Below, in pieces: positions 35,601-43,432 of a stretch of DNA of 64,000 nt; within the stretch, counting starts at the first letter, position 1, and each line of letters begins with the position of its first letter. This DNA is from Anaerococcus ihuae. GTDB taxonomy: Bacteria > Bacillota > Clostridia > Tissierellales > Peptoniphilaceae. A model generated the notes under the pieces. The model ran no database searches, had not been told where the DNA came from, and saw only the letters and a program-made list of their open reading frames with translations. The stretch is taken from the NCBI RefSeq assembly GCF_928368155.1, contig NZ_CAKMRU010000002.1, positions 248,001 through 312,000 on the forward strand, in the 5' to 3' direction. Position numbers and translations under genes: made by a program.

Positions 35601-35618
35601 ATGTTATTTATATAACAA
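35601..35618 (+). promoter_or_regulatory. Rex-like redox operator upstream of the iron alcohol dehydrogenase
   Basis: ATGTTA-TTTATA-TAACAA (35601-35618) matches the clostridial Rex consensus TTGTTA-N6-TAACAA at 11 of 12 fixed positions. Rex is an NADH-sensing repressor that typically controls alcohol dehydrogenases. The site lies about 27 bases upstream of the -35 box rather than on it; a weaker promoter-like pair (TTGTAA at about 35585 and TTTATA at 35607) would overlap the site. Confidence 0.55.
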
Positions 35619-35644
35619 TAAAAGCCTTTATGATAAAAATAATG

Positions 35645-35672
35645 TTGACAAGGATAAACAAACTCATATAAT
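35645..35672 (+). promoter_or_regulatory. Promoter of the iron alcohol dehydrogenase
   Basis: Perfect TTGACA (35645-35650) and TATAAT (35667-35672) with a 16-base spacer, 45 bases before the start codon. This is among the best promoter matches in the window and suggests strong expression. Confidence 0.8.
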
Positions 35673-35717
35673 AATAGTGACAAAAGATTAACAAATATAA
35701 TTTAAAAGGAGAAAAAA

Positions 35718-36872
35718 ATGACTATTACAACATTCCAAGTTCCTAGAACTATTGTTCACGGTGTGGACAGTCTTGAATATCTTAAAAATCTTGAGGGAAA
35801 AAAAGCTGTTCTTGTTACTGGTGGACATTCTATGAAAAAATTTGGTTTTTTGGACCAAGCTAAAAAATATTTGGAAGAAGCTGGTATGGAAGTTATGATT
35901 CTTGATGGGGTTGAACCTGATCCTTCTGTAAAAACTTGCCTTGAAGGCGGCAAGAAAATGGAAGAGTTTGGACCTGATTGGATAATTCCAATTGGTGGAG
36001 GTTCTGCAATGGATGCTGCAAAGGCTATGTGGATTTTCTATGAACATCCTGGATATAGTTTTGAAAAATTGGCAGCTTTTGACAATCCACCACTAAGAAC
36101 AAAGGCAAAAATGGCTTGTATTCCATCAACATCAGGAACTGCTTCAGAAATAACAGCATTTTCTGTAATTACTGATACAGAAAAAGAAATCAAATATCCA
36201 TTAGTTCACGCAGATTTTGTTCCAGATGTGGCAATTTGTGATCCAGTTATAGCAAGCAAAATGCCACCAAGAATTACAGCTCAAACAGGAATGGATGTTA
36301 TGACTCACGCAGTTGAGGCTTTCGTTTCAACAGCAGCAGACGATTACACATCACCACTTGCAATCAGAGCAATCGAGCTTGTTTTTGGAAATCTTAAAAA
36401 AGCTTATGATAATGGAGAAGATATGGATGCAAGAGAAAAAATGCACGACGCATCAACCCTTGCAGGAATGGCATTTTCAAATGCTTCACTAGGAATAGTT
36501 CACTCAATGGCTCACAAAATTGGAGGAATTTTCCACCTAACACACGGAGAAGCAAATGCAATTATGCTTCCATATATCATTGATTACAATAGAAAATCAA
36601 CAGATAGTTATGATAAATTAGAAAAAATTCTAGGAATTGATGATATAGCAGAAGAAATTAGAAAATTAAATGCGTCTGTAGGACTTACAGCTAATATTAA
36701 AGACGGTAAAAATACTGTAATAGAAGAAGATAAATTCTTAGAAGTTTTGGATAAAATGAGTGAAAATGCATTTAAAGATGCTTGTACACTTACAAACCCA
36801 AGAGAAACTTCACCAGAAGATATTAAGAAAATCTATGAAGCTGCATATTACGGTAAAAAAATAGATTTCTAA
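35718..36872 (+). CDS. Iron-containing alcohol dehydrogenase
   Basis: A 384-residue group-III (iron-dependent) alcohol dehydrogenase, acting in fermentation by reducing aldehydes with NAD(P)H. It has the dinucleotide motif GGGSAMDAAKAMW and the metal ligands in HAVEAFVSTAAD, GIVHSMAHKIGG and THGEANAIMLPY; length is normal. The ribosome binding site AAAGGAG and a consensus promoter precede it, with a Rex-like site upstream. It is a single-gene unit closed by the terminator at 36923-36954. Substrate (ethanol, butanol or another alcohol) cannot be read from sequence. Confidence 0.95.
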   Translation: MTITTFQVPRTIVHGVDSLEYLKNLEGKKAVLVTGGHSMKKFGFLDQAKKYLEEAGMEVMILDGVEPDPSVKTCLEGGKKMEEFGPDWIIPIGGGSAMDAAKAMWIFYEHPGYSFEKLAAFDNPPLRTKAKMACIPSTSGTASEITAFSVITDTEKEIKYPLVHADFVPDVAICDPVIASKMPPRITAQTGMDVMTHAVEAFVSTAADDYTSPLAIRAIELVFGNLKKAYDNGEDMDAREKMHDASTLAGMAFSNASLGIVHSMAHKIGGIFHLTHGEANAIMLPYIIDYNRKSTDSYDKLEKILGIDDIAEEIRKLNASVGLTANIKDGKNTVIEEDKFLEVLDKMSENAFKDACTLTNPRETSPEDIKKIYEAAYYGKKIDF

Positions 36873-36922
36873 GAAAATAATTTTTAAAAATTATAATTAC
36901 TAAAAAATATAAATCGATTAGC

Positions 36923-36954
36923 AAAAACAGGAGCGAAAGTTCCTGTTTTTTTCT
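36923..36954 (+). terminator. Intrinsic terminator after the iron alcohol dehydrogenase
   Basis: AAAAACAGGA (36923-36932) and TCCTGTTTTT (36941-36950) form a strong stem around an 8-base loop, followed by T. Confidence 0.9.
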
Positions 36955-37010
36955 TTAGTTTAGAATTTTTTCTAAAGGATTTGGTAAATAGTTGGATAAA
37001 ATTAATAAAA

Positions 37011-37252
37011 GAGATCTCTCGACAGGCTCGAGATGGGTGATGATTGGATTATTTTAATTACTAAAGTTTCAAAAAAACTATAATATTATCCAAGATAATT
37101 TGTTTATTTTTGTAGAACTTTTATAGACTGAACTTTAAATAACACTATAATTTATATATAAAAATTTGATTTAAATTTATTCGGAGTATAAAAGTATAGA
37201 GTATAAATCCATCTCGACCAAGCGAAACGAAGTGGAGTGCGTGGAGAGATCT
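37011..37252. repeat. Two half copies of the palindromic repeat, facing outward
   Basis: The space 36955-37333 has no gene. A right half-element lies at 37011-37038 (GAGATCTCTCGAC followed by GCTCGAGATGGGT) and a left half at 37209-37252 (CCATCTCGAC ... GTGGAGAGATCT). Their order is the reverse of a complete element, so the ends point away from each other. The bases between them (37039-37208) show no recognisable feature. Confidence 0.65.
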
Positions 37253-37333
37253 ATTTTGTTTTTTTGGATATTATTTTACCTTATCAATGACCTATAATTT
37301 TTTTATCTATTAAAATTATATTTTTTTAAAAAT

Positions 37334-37394
37334 TTTACAAAAATTTATTATTATGGTACTATAAATGTAACAAAAAATGTACTAAAAATGTAAC
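37334..37394 (+). promoter_or_regulatory. Promoter and three-repeat operator of the small XRE regulator
   Basis: -35 TTTACA (37334-37339) and -10 TACTAT (37357-37362) are 17 bases apart. Immediately downstream three direct repeats ATGTAAC, ATGTACT and ATGTAAC begin at 37365, 37377 and 37388, about one helical turn apart. They end 13 bases before the start codon, a position where a bound protein would repress the gene. Confidence 0.6.
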
Positions 37395-37407
37395 TAAAGG
37401 TTTTTGT

Positions 37408-37611
37408 ATGGAAGTGGAAATTGAAAATAAAATTAGGGAATTTAGGAAAGAAAAGGGGCTTTCTCAGCATAAACTTGCTAAAATGGTTGGACTTAAAAGA
37501 AGGTCGATTATGGCTTATGAAAATAACACCATAAGTCCAAGTCTTGAAACTGCCTACAAAATTTGCAAGGTTTTGGACAAGGATATTAAAGAGGTTTTTA
37601 TTTTTAAATAA
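37408..37611 (+). CDS. Small XRE/Cro-CI-type regulator
   Basis: A 67-residue protein that is essentially a single helix-turn-helix domain (IREFRKEKGLSQHKLAKMVGLKRRSIMAYENNTISPSLETAYKICKVLDKDIKEVF). It resembles short stand-alone regulators usually encoded with a membrane or effector partner. The ribosome binding site is AAAGG. Direct repeats ATGTAAC/ATGTACT just upstream suggest autoregulation, and the next gene starts nine bases after its stop, so the two are a likely regulatory pair. Confidence 0.85.
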   Translation: MEVEIENKIREFRKEKGLSQHKLAKMVGLKRRSIMAYENNTISPSLETAYKICKVLDKDIKEVFIFK

Positions 37612-37620
37612 GGAGAGGAA

Positions 37621-38037
37621 ATGGGATTTTTATTTAATGATGTGAATGAATTTAGGGAAAAAATAAATGAAAAATTCAAAAATACTGATTCGTATTTATT
37701 TGCTACTAAACATAATTCAACTGGCAAGGGATTTTTGAAATTACTTTTTAGTAATTTGTATAACACAGTAGATTCTTCAAGGACTTTTCTTTTGTATTTT
37801 AATGAAAAGGGAATTTATGAAAAGGAAGTTTCAAATTCTACTAAGGACGATTTTATTCTTATGCCTTGGGATGAAATTGAAGTTTTTGAAATCGTTGAAG
37901 AATATAGAAGAGCTTTTATAAAATTTCCTCATTTGGTCAAAAATATTTCTTATGAGATTACTTTTGATGGGAAAATGGATGTTGATAATAGGAAAAATTT
38001 TGAAAATTTAAAGGAAAAATCTTGGCATAGATTATAA
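37621..38037 (+). CDS. Protein of unknown function paired with the XRE regulator
   Basis: A 138-residue soluble protein that I do not recognise; no signal peptide or membrane helix is visible. The middle alternates hydrophobic and charged residues in short strands (TFLLYFNEKGIYEKEV, FILMPWDEIEVFEIVEE), suggesting a small beta-rich fold, perhaps like a pleckstrin-homology domain. It begins nine bases after the regulator gene with GGAGAGG as ribosome binding site, so it is probably under the same control. It has no obvious toxin motif. Confidence 0.55.
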   Translation: MGFLFNDVNEFREKINEKFKNTDSYLFATKHNSTGKGFLKLLFSNLYNTVDSSRTFLLYFNEKGIYEKEVSNSTKDDFILMPWDEIEVFEIVEEYRRAFIKFPHLVKNISYEITFDGKMDVDNRKNFENLKEKSWHRL

Positions 38038-38051
38038 ATTTTTTGAAAAAT

Positions 38052-38079
38052 TTGAAATAATCAAGCAATATTGTATAAT
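38052..38079 (+). promoter_or_regulatory. Promoter of tyrS and its T-box leader
   Basis: -35 TTGAAA (38052-38057) and perfect -10 TATAAT (38074-38079) with a 16-base spacer; transcription should start near 38086. Confidence 0.7.
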
Positions 38080-38085
38080 TAATTT

Positions 38086-38250
38086 TAAGTAAATAGGACT
38101 TATAGGATTTACAGTAGGAAAAATTTGGGATAATTTTTTTGAAATTACAAAATTCTTTGTCCAAGGTTGGCTTTCTACTTAGTGAAAGCGTGGAGTATAA
38201 AAAGAAGTGGTACCGCATTAAGATGCCTTCTTATACTCTTTTTTTGTACT
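38086..38250 (+). ncRNA. T-box riboswitch (tyrosine) controlling tyrS
   Basis: The T-box sequence AAGTGGTACCGC is at 38205-38216; its TGGT can pair with the ACCA end of uncharged tRNA-Tyr. The terminator alternative is GAGTATAA (38193-38200) with TTATACTC (38231-38238) plus flanking AGAAG/CTTCT pairs, followed by seven T (38239-38245). Stem I is probably closed by GGAC (near 38096) and GTCC (near 38159). TAC-A at 38110-38113 is the most likely tyrosine specifier; TAT at 38101 is an alternative. At about 165 bases the leader is compact. Low charged tRNA-Tyr would allow read-through into tyrS. Confidence 0.9.
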
Positions 38251-38270
38251 TAAAAATAAAGGAGAAAAAA

Positions 38271-39536
38271 ATGAAATTTCAATACGAAAAAGAATATGAT
38301 AATGTATTTGATGAGTTAAAAGATCGTGGATATTTTGAGGCTTCTACTGATGAGGAAGAATTAGCTGAAAAATTAAAAAATGAAAAATTAACTTTTTATT
38401 GTGGATTTGATGCAACTGCAGATTCTTTGACAGTTGGTCACCTTATCCAAATTATGGTTATGATGAGAATGCAAAATTATGGTCACAGACCAATTGCTCT
38501 TCTTGGTGGAGGAACTACAATGATTGGGGATCCTTCTGGAAGAAGTGACATGAGAATGGTAATGACCAAGGAAAGAATCGACCATAATGCCAATTGTTTT
38601 TACAAGCAATTTCAAAGATTTTTGGAATTTGAGAATGAAGGAGAAGATTCCGGCGACAAGGCTATAATGGTAAATAATGGAGATTGGTTATTAAATCTTC
38701 CTTTTGTAGATTTTTTAAGGGATGTTGGATCAAATTTCCTTGTAAATGAAATGCTAAAAAAAGATGCCTACAAAAATAGGATGGACAAGGGTCTTACATT
38801 TTTTGAATTTTCCTACATGCTTTTACAATCTTACGATTTTCTAGAATTATACAGAAGACACAACTGCACCCTTCAAATCGGAGGATCTGACCAATGGTCA
38901 AACATTATCGGTGGTTATGATTTAATTAGAAAAAAAGAAGATGAAAAAGTTTATGGAATGACTTTTAAACTTTTGACAACTGCTGATGGAGTGAAAATGG
39001 GCAAAAGTCAAAAGGGAGCTGTTTGGCTTGATGAAGAAAAAACTTCAGCCTACGAACTTTTCCAATACATGAGAAATGTTGACGACAGGGATGTAGAAAA
39101 ATTCCTCTTGATGCTAACTTTCCTTCCAACAGAAGAATGTAGAAAACTCGGAAATGGAAAAGATGCAAAAGAAATAAATCATGCAAAAGAAGTTTTGGCA
39201 TATGAAATTACAAAATTAATTCATGGTGAAGAAAAAGCAAAAGAAGCCCTAGAAGCTTCAAAAGCCCTATTTTCTGGTGCTGGAGATGAGTCAGCAATGC
39301 CAACAACAGAAATTGAAAAAGAAGAGCTTCCAATGGGAATTTTGACACTTTTGACAAAATTAGGCTTAACAAAATCAAATTCTCAAGCAAGAGATTCAGT
39401 AAAGGGCGGCGGAGTAAGTGTAAACGATGAAAAAATAACCGACCCAAGATTTGAAATCAATGAAGATTTGTTTGAAGATGGAAAAATAATAGTAAAAAAA
39501 GGCAAAAAAACCTTCCACAAAGTTACAATAAAATAA
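38271..39536 (+). CDS. tyrS: TyrS, tyrosyl-tRNA synthetase
   Basis: A 421-residue class-I aminoacyl-tRNA synthetase that charges tRNA-Tyr. It has FYCGFDATADSLTVGHL (HIGH-type region), ALLGGGTTMIGDPSGR, LQIGGSDQWSNI, the KMGKSQKG loop (KMSKS type) and a C-terminal S4 RNA-binding domain (SNSQARDSVKGGGVSVNDEKI). The ATG at 38271 follows GGAG (38261-38264) and gives the normal length; a longer in-frame reading back to 38139 would run through the T-box and is not real. Expression is controlled by the T-box just upstream. Confidence 0.97.
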   Translation: MKFQYEKEYDNVFDELKDRGYFEASTDEEELAEKLKNEKLTFYCGFDATADSLTVGHLIQIMVMMRMQNYGHRPIALLGGGTTMIGDPSGRSDMRMVMTKERIDHNANCFYKQFQRFLEFENEGEDSGDKAIMVNNGDWLLNLPFVDFLRDVGSNFLVNEMLKKDAYKNRMDKGLTFFEFSYMLLQSYDFLELYRRHNCTLQIGGSDQWSNIIGGYDLIRKKEDEKVYGMTFKLLTTADGVKMGKSQKGAVWLDEEKTSAYELFQYMRNVDDRDVEKFLLMLTFLPTEECRKLGNGKDAKEINHAKEVLAYEITKLIHGEEKAKEALEASKALFSGAGDESAMPTTEIEKEELPMGILTLLTKLGLTKSNSQARDSVKGGGVSVNDEKITDPRFEINEDLFEDGKIIVKKGKKTFHKVTIK

Positions 39537-39674
39537 GAATAGAGCTTAGATGAATATAAGTTTATATAATATTTTATTTTAAAATAAAATTAAGCCAGTT
39601 GCATTTTTTGAAAAATTTTATATCAGGAAATTTTGGGTATAATATTTTGGAAAATAAAATTTAAGGAGAATATT

Positions 39675-39884
39675 ATGAAAATTTCAGCTAGAAATACAAT
39701 AAAAGGAAAAGTAGTAGAAGTTGTTGAAGGTGCAGTTAATGGAATTGTTAAAATCGATATAGGAAACGGAACCATAATCACATCATCTATTACAAACAAC
39801 GCTATTAAGGAACTTGGTCTTGAAGAAGGCAAAGAAGCTTACGCAGTAATTAAAGCAAGCAATGTTATGGTAGCTGTTGACTAA
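39675..39884 (+). CDS. Molbindin-like molybdate-binding protein (single Mop domain)
   Basis: A 69-residue TOBE/Mop domain (SARNTIKGKVVEVVEGAVNGIVKIDIG...ITNNAIKELGLEEGKEAYAVIKASNVMVAVD), the size of stand-alone molbindins that bind molybdate or tungstate in the cytosol. The ATG at 39675 follows AAGGAG by six bases; the in-frame extension to 39633 lacks a ribosome binding site. It is a single-gene unit with a terminator after it. No molybdenum transporter or cofactor gene is nearby, so its partner is elsewhere. Confidence 0.88.
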   Translation: MKISARNTIKGKVVEVVEGAVNGIVKIDIGNGTIITSSITNNAIKELGLEEGKEAYAVIKASNVMVAVD

Positions 39885-39944
39885 TAAATAATAAATAAGG
39901 ATAAACTTGGTTTTCTAATAAGCAAACCAAATTTGATCTAATAC

Positions 39945-39977
39945 CAGAGTGAGCATTAAAGCTTACTCTGTTTTTTT
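39945..39977 (+). terminator. Intrinsic terminator after the molbindin gene
   Basis: CAGAGTGAGC (39945-39954) pairs with GCTTACTCTG (39961-39970) with one G-U pair and is followed by seven T. A second, weaker hairpin (TTGGTTT / AAACCAA, about 39907-39930) precedes it. The rest of the gap to the metG promoter shows nothing else. Confidence 0.88.
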
Positions 39978-40109
39978 ATTTTATAATTTTCTAATTGAAT
40001 CCAATATTTTTTTCTAATTTTAAAGTTTATATTTTTTTATAAATTTTTTTACAATTTTAATTTCAAATTCTGTCCTATATTTTGCCAATTTTTTCTTATA
40101 TATTTTAAA

Positions 40110-40138
40110 TTGGAAAAAATGGACAAAAACGCTATAAT
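40110..40138 (+). promoter_or_regulatory. Promoter of the metG operon
   Basis: -35 TTGGAA (40110-40115) and perfect -10 TATAAT (40133-40138) with a 17-base spacer, about 54 bases before metG. Confidence 0.7.
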
Positions 40139-40191
40139 ATAGGTATATATAAAAAGAAATTTAGTTTTATTAATTTTAAAAAGGAGAATTT

Positions 40192-42132
40192 ATGGATAAA
40201 AATGCTTATTATATAACAACGCCAATATATTATCCAAATAGCAACCTTCATATTGGTAATGTTTATACTTCAGTTATTGCTGATGTTTTGAAAAGATATA
40301 AGGCACTCAGGGGATTTGATGCTTATCTTACAACTGGAACTGACGAACACGGTCAAAAAATAATGAATGCAGCTCTTTCTCATGGATCTAAGCCTCAAGA
40401 ATTTGTTGATAGAATTGCAGGAGAAACAAAAGTTTTGCTTAAAAAACTTGATATTGATTATGATTCATTTATTAGGTCAACCGATCCAAAACATGAAGAA
40501 AATGTAAAAAATATTTTCCAATATCTTTATGACAAGGGAGATATTTATAAGGGAAAATATGATGGATATTATTGCGAATCTTGCGAATCTTATTTTACTG
40601 AAAGCCAACTTGATGAGGGAAATTGTCCAGATTGTGGTAGGGCAGTTGATCATCATTTGGAAGAATCATATTTTTTCAGACTTTCAAAATATACTGATAA
40701 ATTAAAAGAACTTTTCAAAGACCATACTGAATTTCTTGAGCCTAAATTTAGGCAAAATGAAATGTTGAATAACTTTATCAACAAGGGTCTTGATGATCTT
40801 TCTGTTTCTAGAAATACTTTTGATTGGGGAGTTGATGTTCCTTTTGACAACGAGCATGTTGTTTATGTTTGGATTGATGCCCTATCTTGTTATTTGACAG
40901 CTATTGGTTATGGTCATGACATGGAAAAATTCAATAAATATTGGCCAGCAGGTGTTCATTTAATTGGAAAAGATATTGTAAGATTTCATACAATAATTTG
41001 GCCAGCACTTTTGATGGCTTTAGATATTCCACTTCCTAGAAAAGTTTTTGCCCATGGTTGGATTTTGTTTGACAATGACAAGATGAGTAAATCCAAAGGT
41101 AATATTATGTATCCAGAACCACTTGTGGAATTATATGGAACTGATTCTTTGAAATATTTCCTACTTCGTGAATTTAATTTTGGAGCTGATGGAAACTTCC
41201 TTTCAAAGAAATTTATGGATAGGTACAATTCTGATTTGGTAAATGATTTGGGAAATTTACTTTCAAGAACTGTTTCAATGATTTCAAAATATAATGATGG
41301 AATAATTAAAAAAGGTACTGAAACTGACGAGTACGATGAAGATTTAATCAATCTTTGCCATAAAACTTATGATGATTTCACAAAATTAATGGATGAATTT
41401 AAATTTAATGAGGCATTGGAATCTTTGTGGAATCTTGTAAGAAGATCAAATAAGTATGTTGACCAAACTGAGCCATGGATTTTGGGTCGTGAAGAAAAAT
41501 ATGAAAGATTAAATACAGTTTTATACAATCTTGCTGAATCTTTAAGAATTGTTGCCCAAATGCTTGAAACTGTTATGAGAAATACAACAAAAGAAATTTT
41601 AAAACAATTGGGTGTAGAAAACCAAGGTTTTGAATCTGCAAAAGAATTTGGCCTAATTAAAGAAGGAACAAAAGTAAGTAAGGGTGAAAACTTATTTAAT
41701 AGACTTGATACAGAAAAAGAACTTGAAAAACTTCATGCTTTAAATAATAAATTAATTGAAGAAAGACTTGGAGTTAAAAAGGAAGAAGAAAAAGAAGAGG
41801 AAATCCAATCAAAAGCACAAATTAAAATTGATGATTTTGACAAACTTGACCTTGTTGTAGGTAAAATTTTGGAAGTAAACGACCATCCAGATGCCGATAG
41901 ACTTCTTGTTTTTAAAGTTGATATTGGAAGTGAAACTAGGACAATTGTTTCAAGTATAAAAGAATTCTACAATAAAGAAGACCTAGTTGGAAAAAATATC
42001 GTAATAATTAAAAACCTAAAACCTGTAAAAATGAGAGGGATTTTATCAGAAGGAATGCTTCTTGCTGCAGGAGACGATGCAGTTTTACTTACAACAATCA
42101 AAGACTGCAAACCAGGTACGGTGATTTCTTAA
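40192..42132 (+). CDS. metG: MetG, methionyl-tRNA synthetase with C-terminal tRNA-binding domain
   Basis: A 646-residue class-I synthetase charging tRNA-Met and initiator tRNA. The HIGH-type sequence is YYPNSNLHIGN near the N-terminus; the zinc knuckle CESCESYF...CPDCGR (about 127-146) is complete; KMSKSKGN is the ATP loop. After a lysine/glutamate-rich linker (about 520-545) the C-terminal domain IDDFDKLDLVVGKILEVNDHPDADRLLVFKVDIG is an EMAP/Arc1p-type tRNA-binding and dimerisation module. The stop shares its last base with the tatD ATG (TTAATG), starting the metG-tatD-rnmV-rsmA operon. Confidence 0.97.
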   Translation: MDKNAYYITTPIYYPNSNLHIGNVYTSVIADVLKRYKALRGFDAYLTTGTDEHGQKIMNAALSHGSKPQEFVDRIAGETKVLLKKLDIDYDSFIRSTDPKHEENVKNIFQYLYDKGDIYKGKYDGYYCESCESYFTESQLDEGNCPDCGRAVDHHLEESYFFRLSKYTDKLKELFKDHTEFLEPKFRQNEMLNNFINKGLDDLSVSRNTFDWGVDVPFDNEHVVYVWIDALSCYLTAIGYGHDMEKFNKYWPAGVHLIGKDIVRFHTIIWPALLMALDIPLPRKVFAHGWILFDNDKMSKSKGNIMYPEPLVELYGTDSLKYFLLREFNFGADGNFLSKKFMDRYNSDLVNDLGNLLSRTVSMISKYNDGIIKKGTETDEYDEDLINLCHKTYDDFTKLMDEFKFNEALESLWNLVRRSNKYVDQTEPWILGREEKYERLNTVLYNLAESLRIVAQMLETVMRNTTKEILKQLGVENQGFESAKEFGLIKEGTKVSKGENLFNRLDTEKELEKLHALNNKLIEERLGVKKEEEKEEEIQSKAQIKIDDFDKLDLVVGKILEVNDHPDADRLLVFKVDIGSETRTIVSSIKEFYNKEDLVGKNIVIIKNLKPVKMRGILSEGMLLAAGDDAVLLTTIKDCKPGTVIS

Positions 42133-42896
42133 TGAAATTAATAGATTCACACGCCCATTTAACGAGTGATGATTTTAATGAGGACAGATCTTTTCTTATA
42201 AAGGATCTGTCTAATTTTGCCGTAAAATATGTGATAATGTCAGCTTGCGATTTAGAAGATTCAAGAGATGTTTTAAATATTTCAAAAAAATATGACAATT
42301 TATTTGCCCAAGTTGGTTTTCATCCTCAAAATATAGATTCTTTTAAAGAGGGAGATATAGAAAAATTAGAAAATTTGGCAAAAGATCCTAAGGTTGTAGC
42401 TATTGGGGAAATTGGTCTTGATTATTATTGGCAAGATGACAACAAGGATGAGCAAAAAGAAATTTTTATTAAGCAATTAGATCTTGCAAGAAAATTAAAT
42501 CTTCCAGTTGTAATTCATTCCAGAGATTCGATTGACGATTGTTTGGAAATTTTAAAAGATTATCCAGATTTAAAAGTCCAAATTCACTGTTTTGCCTATT
42601 CATATATTCATCTTATGGAATGTATGAAAAGAGGATATTACATTTCAATCGGGGGAGTTGTAACTTTTAAAAATGCAGAAAATGAGAAAAATGCAGCCAT
42701 AAATGTAGATTTAGATAGGCTCATGCTTGAAACAGATTCCCCATACCTTTCCCCAGAACCTTACAGGGGGATGAGAAATGATCCGAGAAAAATTGTGGAA
42801 GTTGCAAGAGAAATTTCAAATCTTCGTGGGATGAAATTATCAAAACTTGCAAAAAGAACAAGCAAAAATGCCATGGAATTTTTTAATATAAAGTAG
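42132..42896 (+). CDS. tatD: TatD-family metal-dependent hydrolase/DNase
   Basis: A 254-residue TIM-barrel hydrolase of the TatD family (3'-5' exonuclease/DNA-repair activity in characterised members). Metal ligands are in DSHAHLTSDDF, AIGEIGLDYYW, PVVIHSRDSIDD, VQIHCFAYS and LMLETDSPYLSPEPYRG. It overlaps metG by one base and is followed by the RNase M5 gene, the same order as in Bacillus, which supports the assignment. Confidence 0.94.
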   Translation: MKLIDSHAHLTSDDFNEDRSFLIKDLSNFAVKYVIMSACDLEDSRDVLNISKKYDNLFAQVGFHPQNIDSFKEGDIEKLENLAKDPKVVAIGEIGLDYYWQDDNKDEQKEIFIKQLDLARKLNLPVVIHSRDSIDDCLEILKDYPDLKVQIHCFAYSYIHLMECMKRGYYISIGGVVTFKNAENEKNAAINVDLDRLMLETDSPYLSPEPYRGMRNDPRKIVEVAREISNLRGMKLSKLAKRTSKNAMEFFNIK

Positions 42897-42901
42897 GTAG
42901 T

Positions 42902-43432
42902 ATGATAAAAGAAACAATAGTAGTTGAAGGAAAAGACGATATAACAAATATTAAATCAGCAGTTGATTGCGAGCTTATAGCGACAAATGGCCTTGCTTTT
43001 GGAAAAGATTTAATTGAAAAATTAAAAGAAATTGACAAAAGATGTGGAATAATAATTTTTACTGATCCAGATTTTGCAGGAAAAAAAATCAGGGCAAAAA
43101 TTTCCAAAGAAATTCCAAACGCCAAGCACGCCTATCTTGATAGGAAAAAAGCAATCAAAAAGGGAGATTTGGGAGTAGAAAACGCCTCAAAAGAAGATAT
43201 AATCGAAGCTTTAAAAAATGCCCATGCAACAAAAAGTGAAAAAAGAGAAGAATTTACTATGAAAGACCTTTTGGACAATGATCTTACCCTTACAAATGAC
43301 AGCAGAAACAGAAGAGAAAAACTTGGCGATATTCTATCCATAGGATATTTTAATTCCAAGCAACTTTTATCAAAACTAAATTCCTTTGGAATAAGCCGAG
43401 AAGAATTTGAAAGTGCGGTTGAAAAATTATGA
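42902..43432 (+). CDS. rnmV: RnmV, ribonuclease M5
   Basis: A 176-residue Toprim-domain endonuclease that matures 5S rRNA precursors. The Toprim glutamate is in VVEGKDDITNIKSAV, and the DxD-type motif is in IIFTDPDFAGKKIRAKI. A C-terminal helical domain follows. It overlaps rsmA by four bases (ATGA). Length and gene order match the Firmicute enzyme. Confidence 0.93.
   Translation: MIKETIVVEGKDDITNIKSAVDCELIATNGLAFGKDLIEKLKEIDKRCGIIIFTDPDFAGKKIRAKISKEIPNAKHAYLDRKKAIKKGDLGVENASKEDIIEALKNAHATKSEKREEFTMKDLLDNDLTLTNDSRNRREKLGDILSIGYFNSKQLLSKLNSFGISREEFESAVEKL

Noticed and set aside
38139-38270. An N-terminal extension of tyrS by 44 codons
   Set aside because: It would translate the T-box and its terminator; the ATG at 38271 has GGAG and gives the normal protein length.
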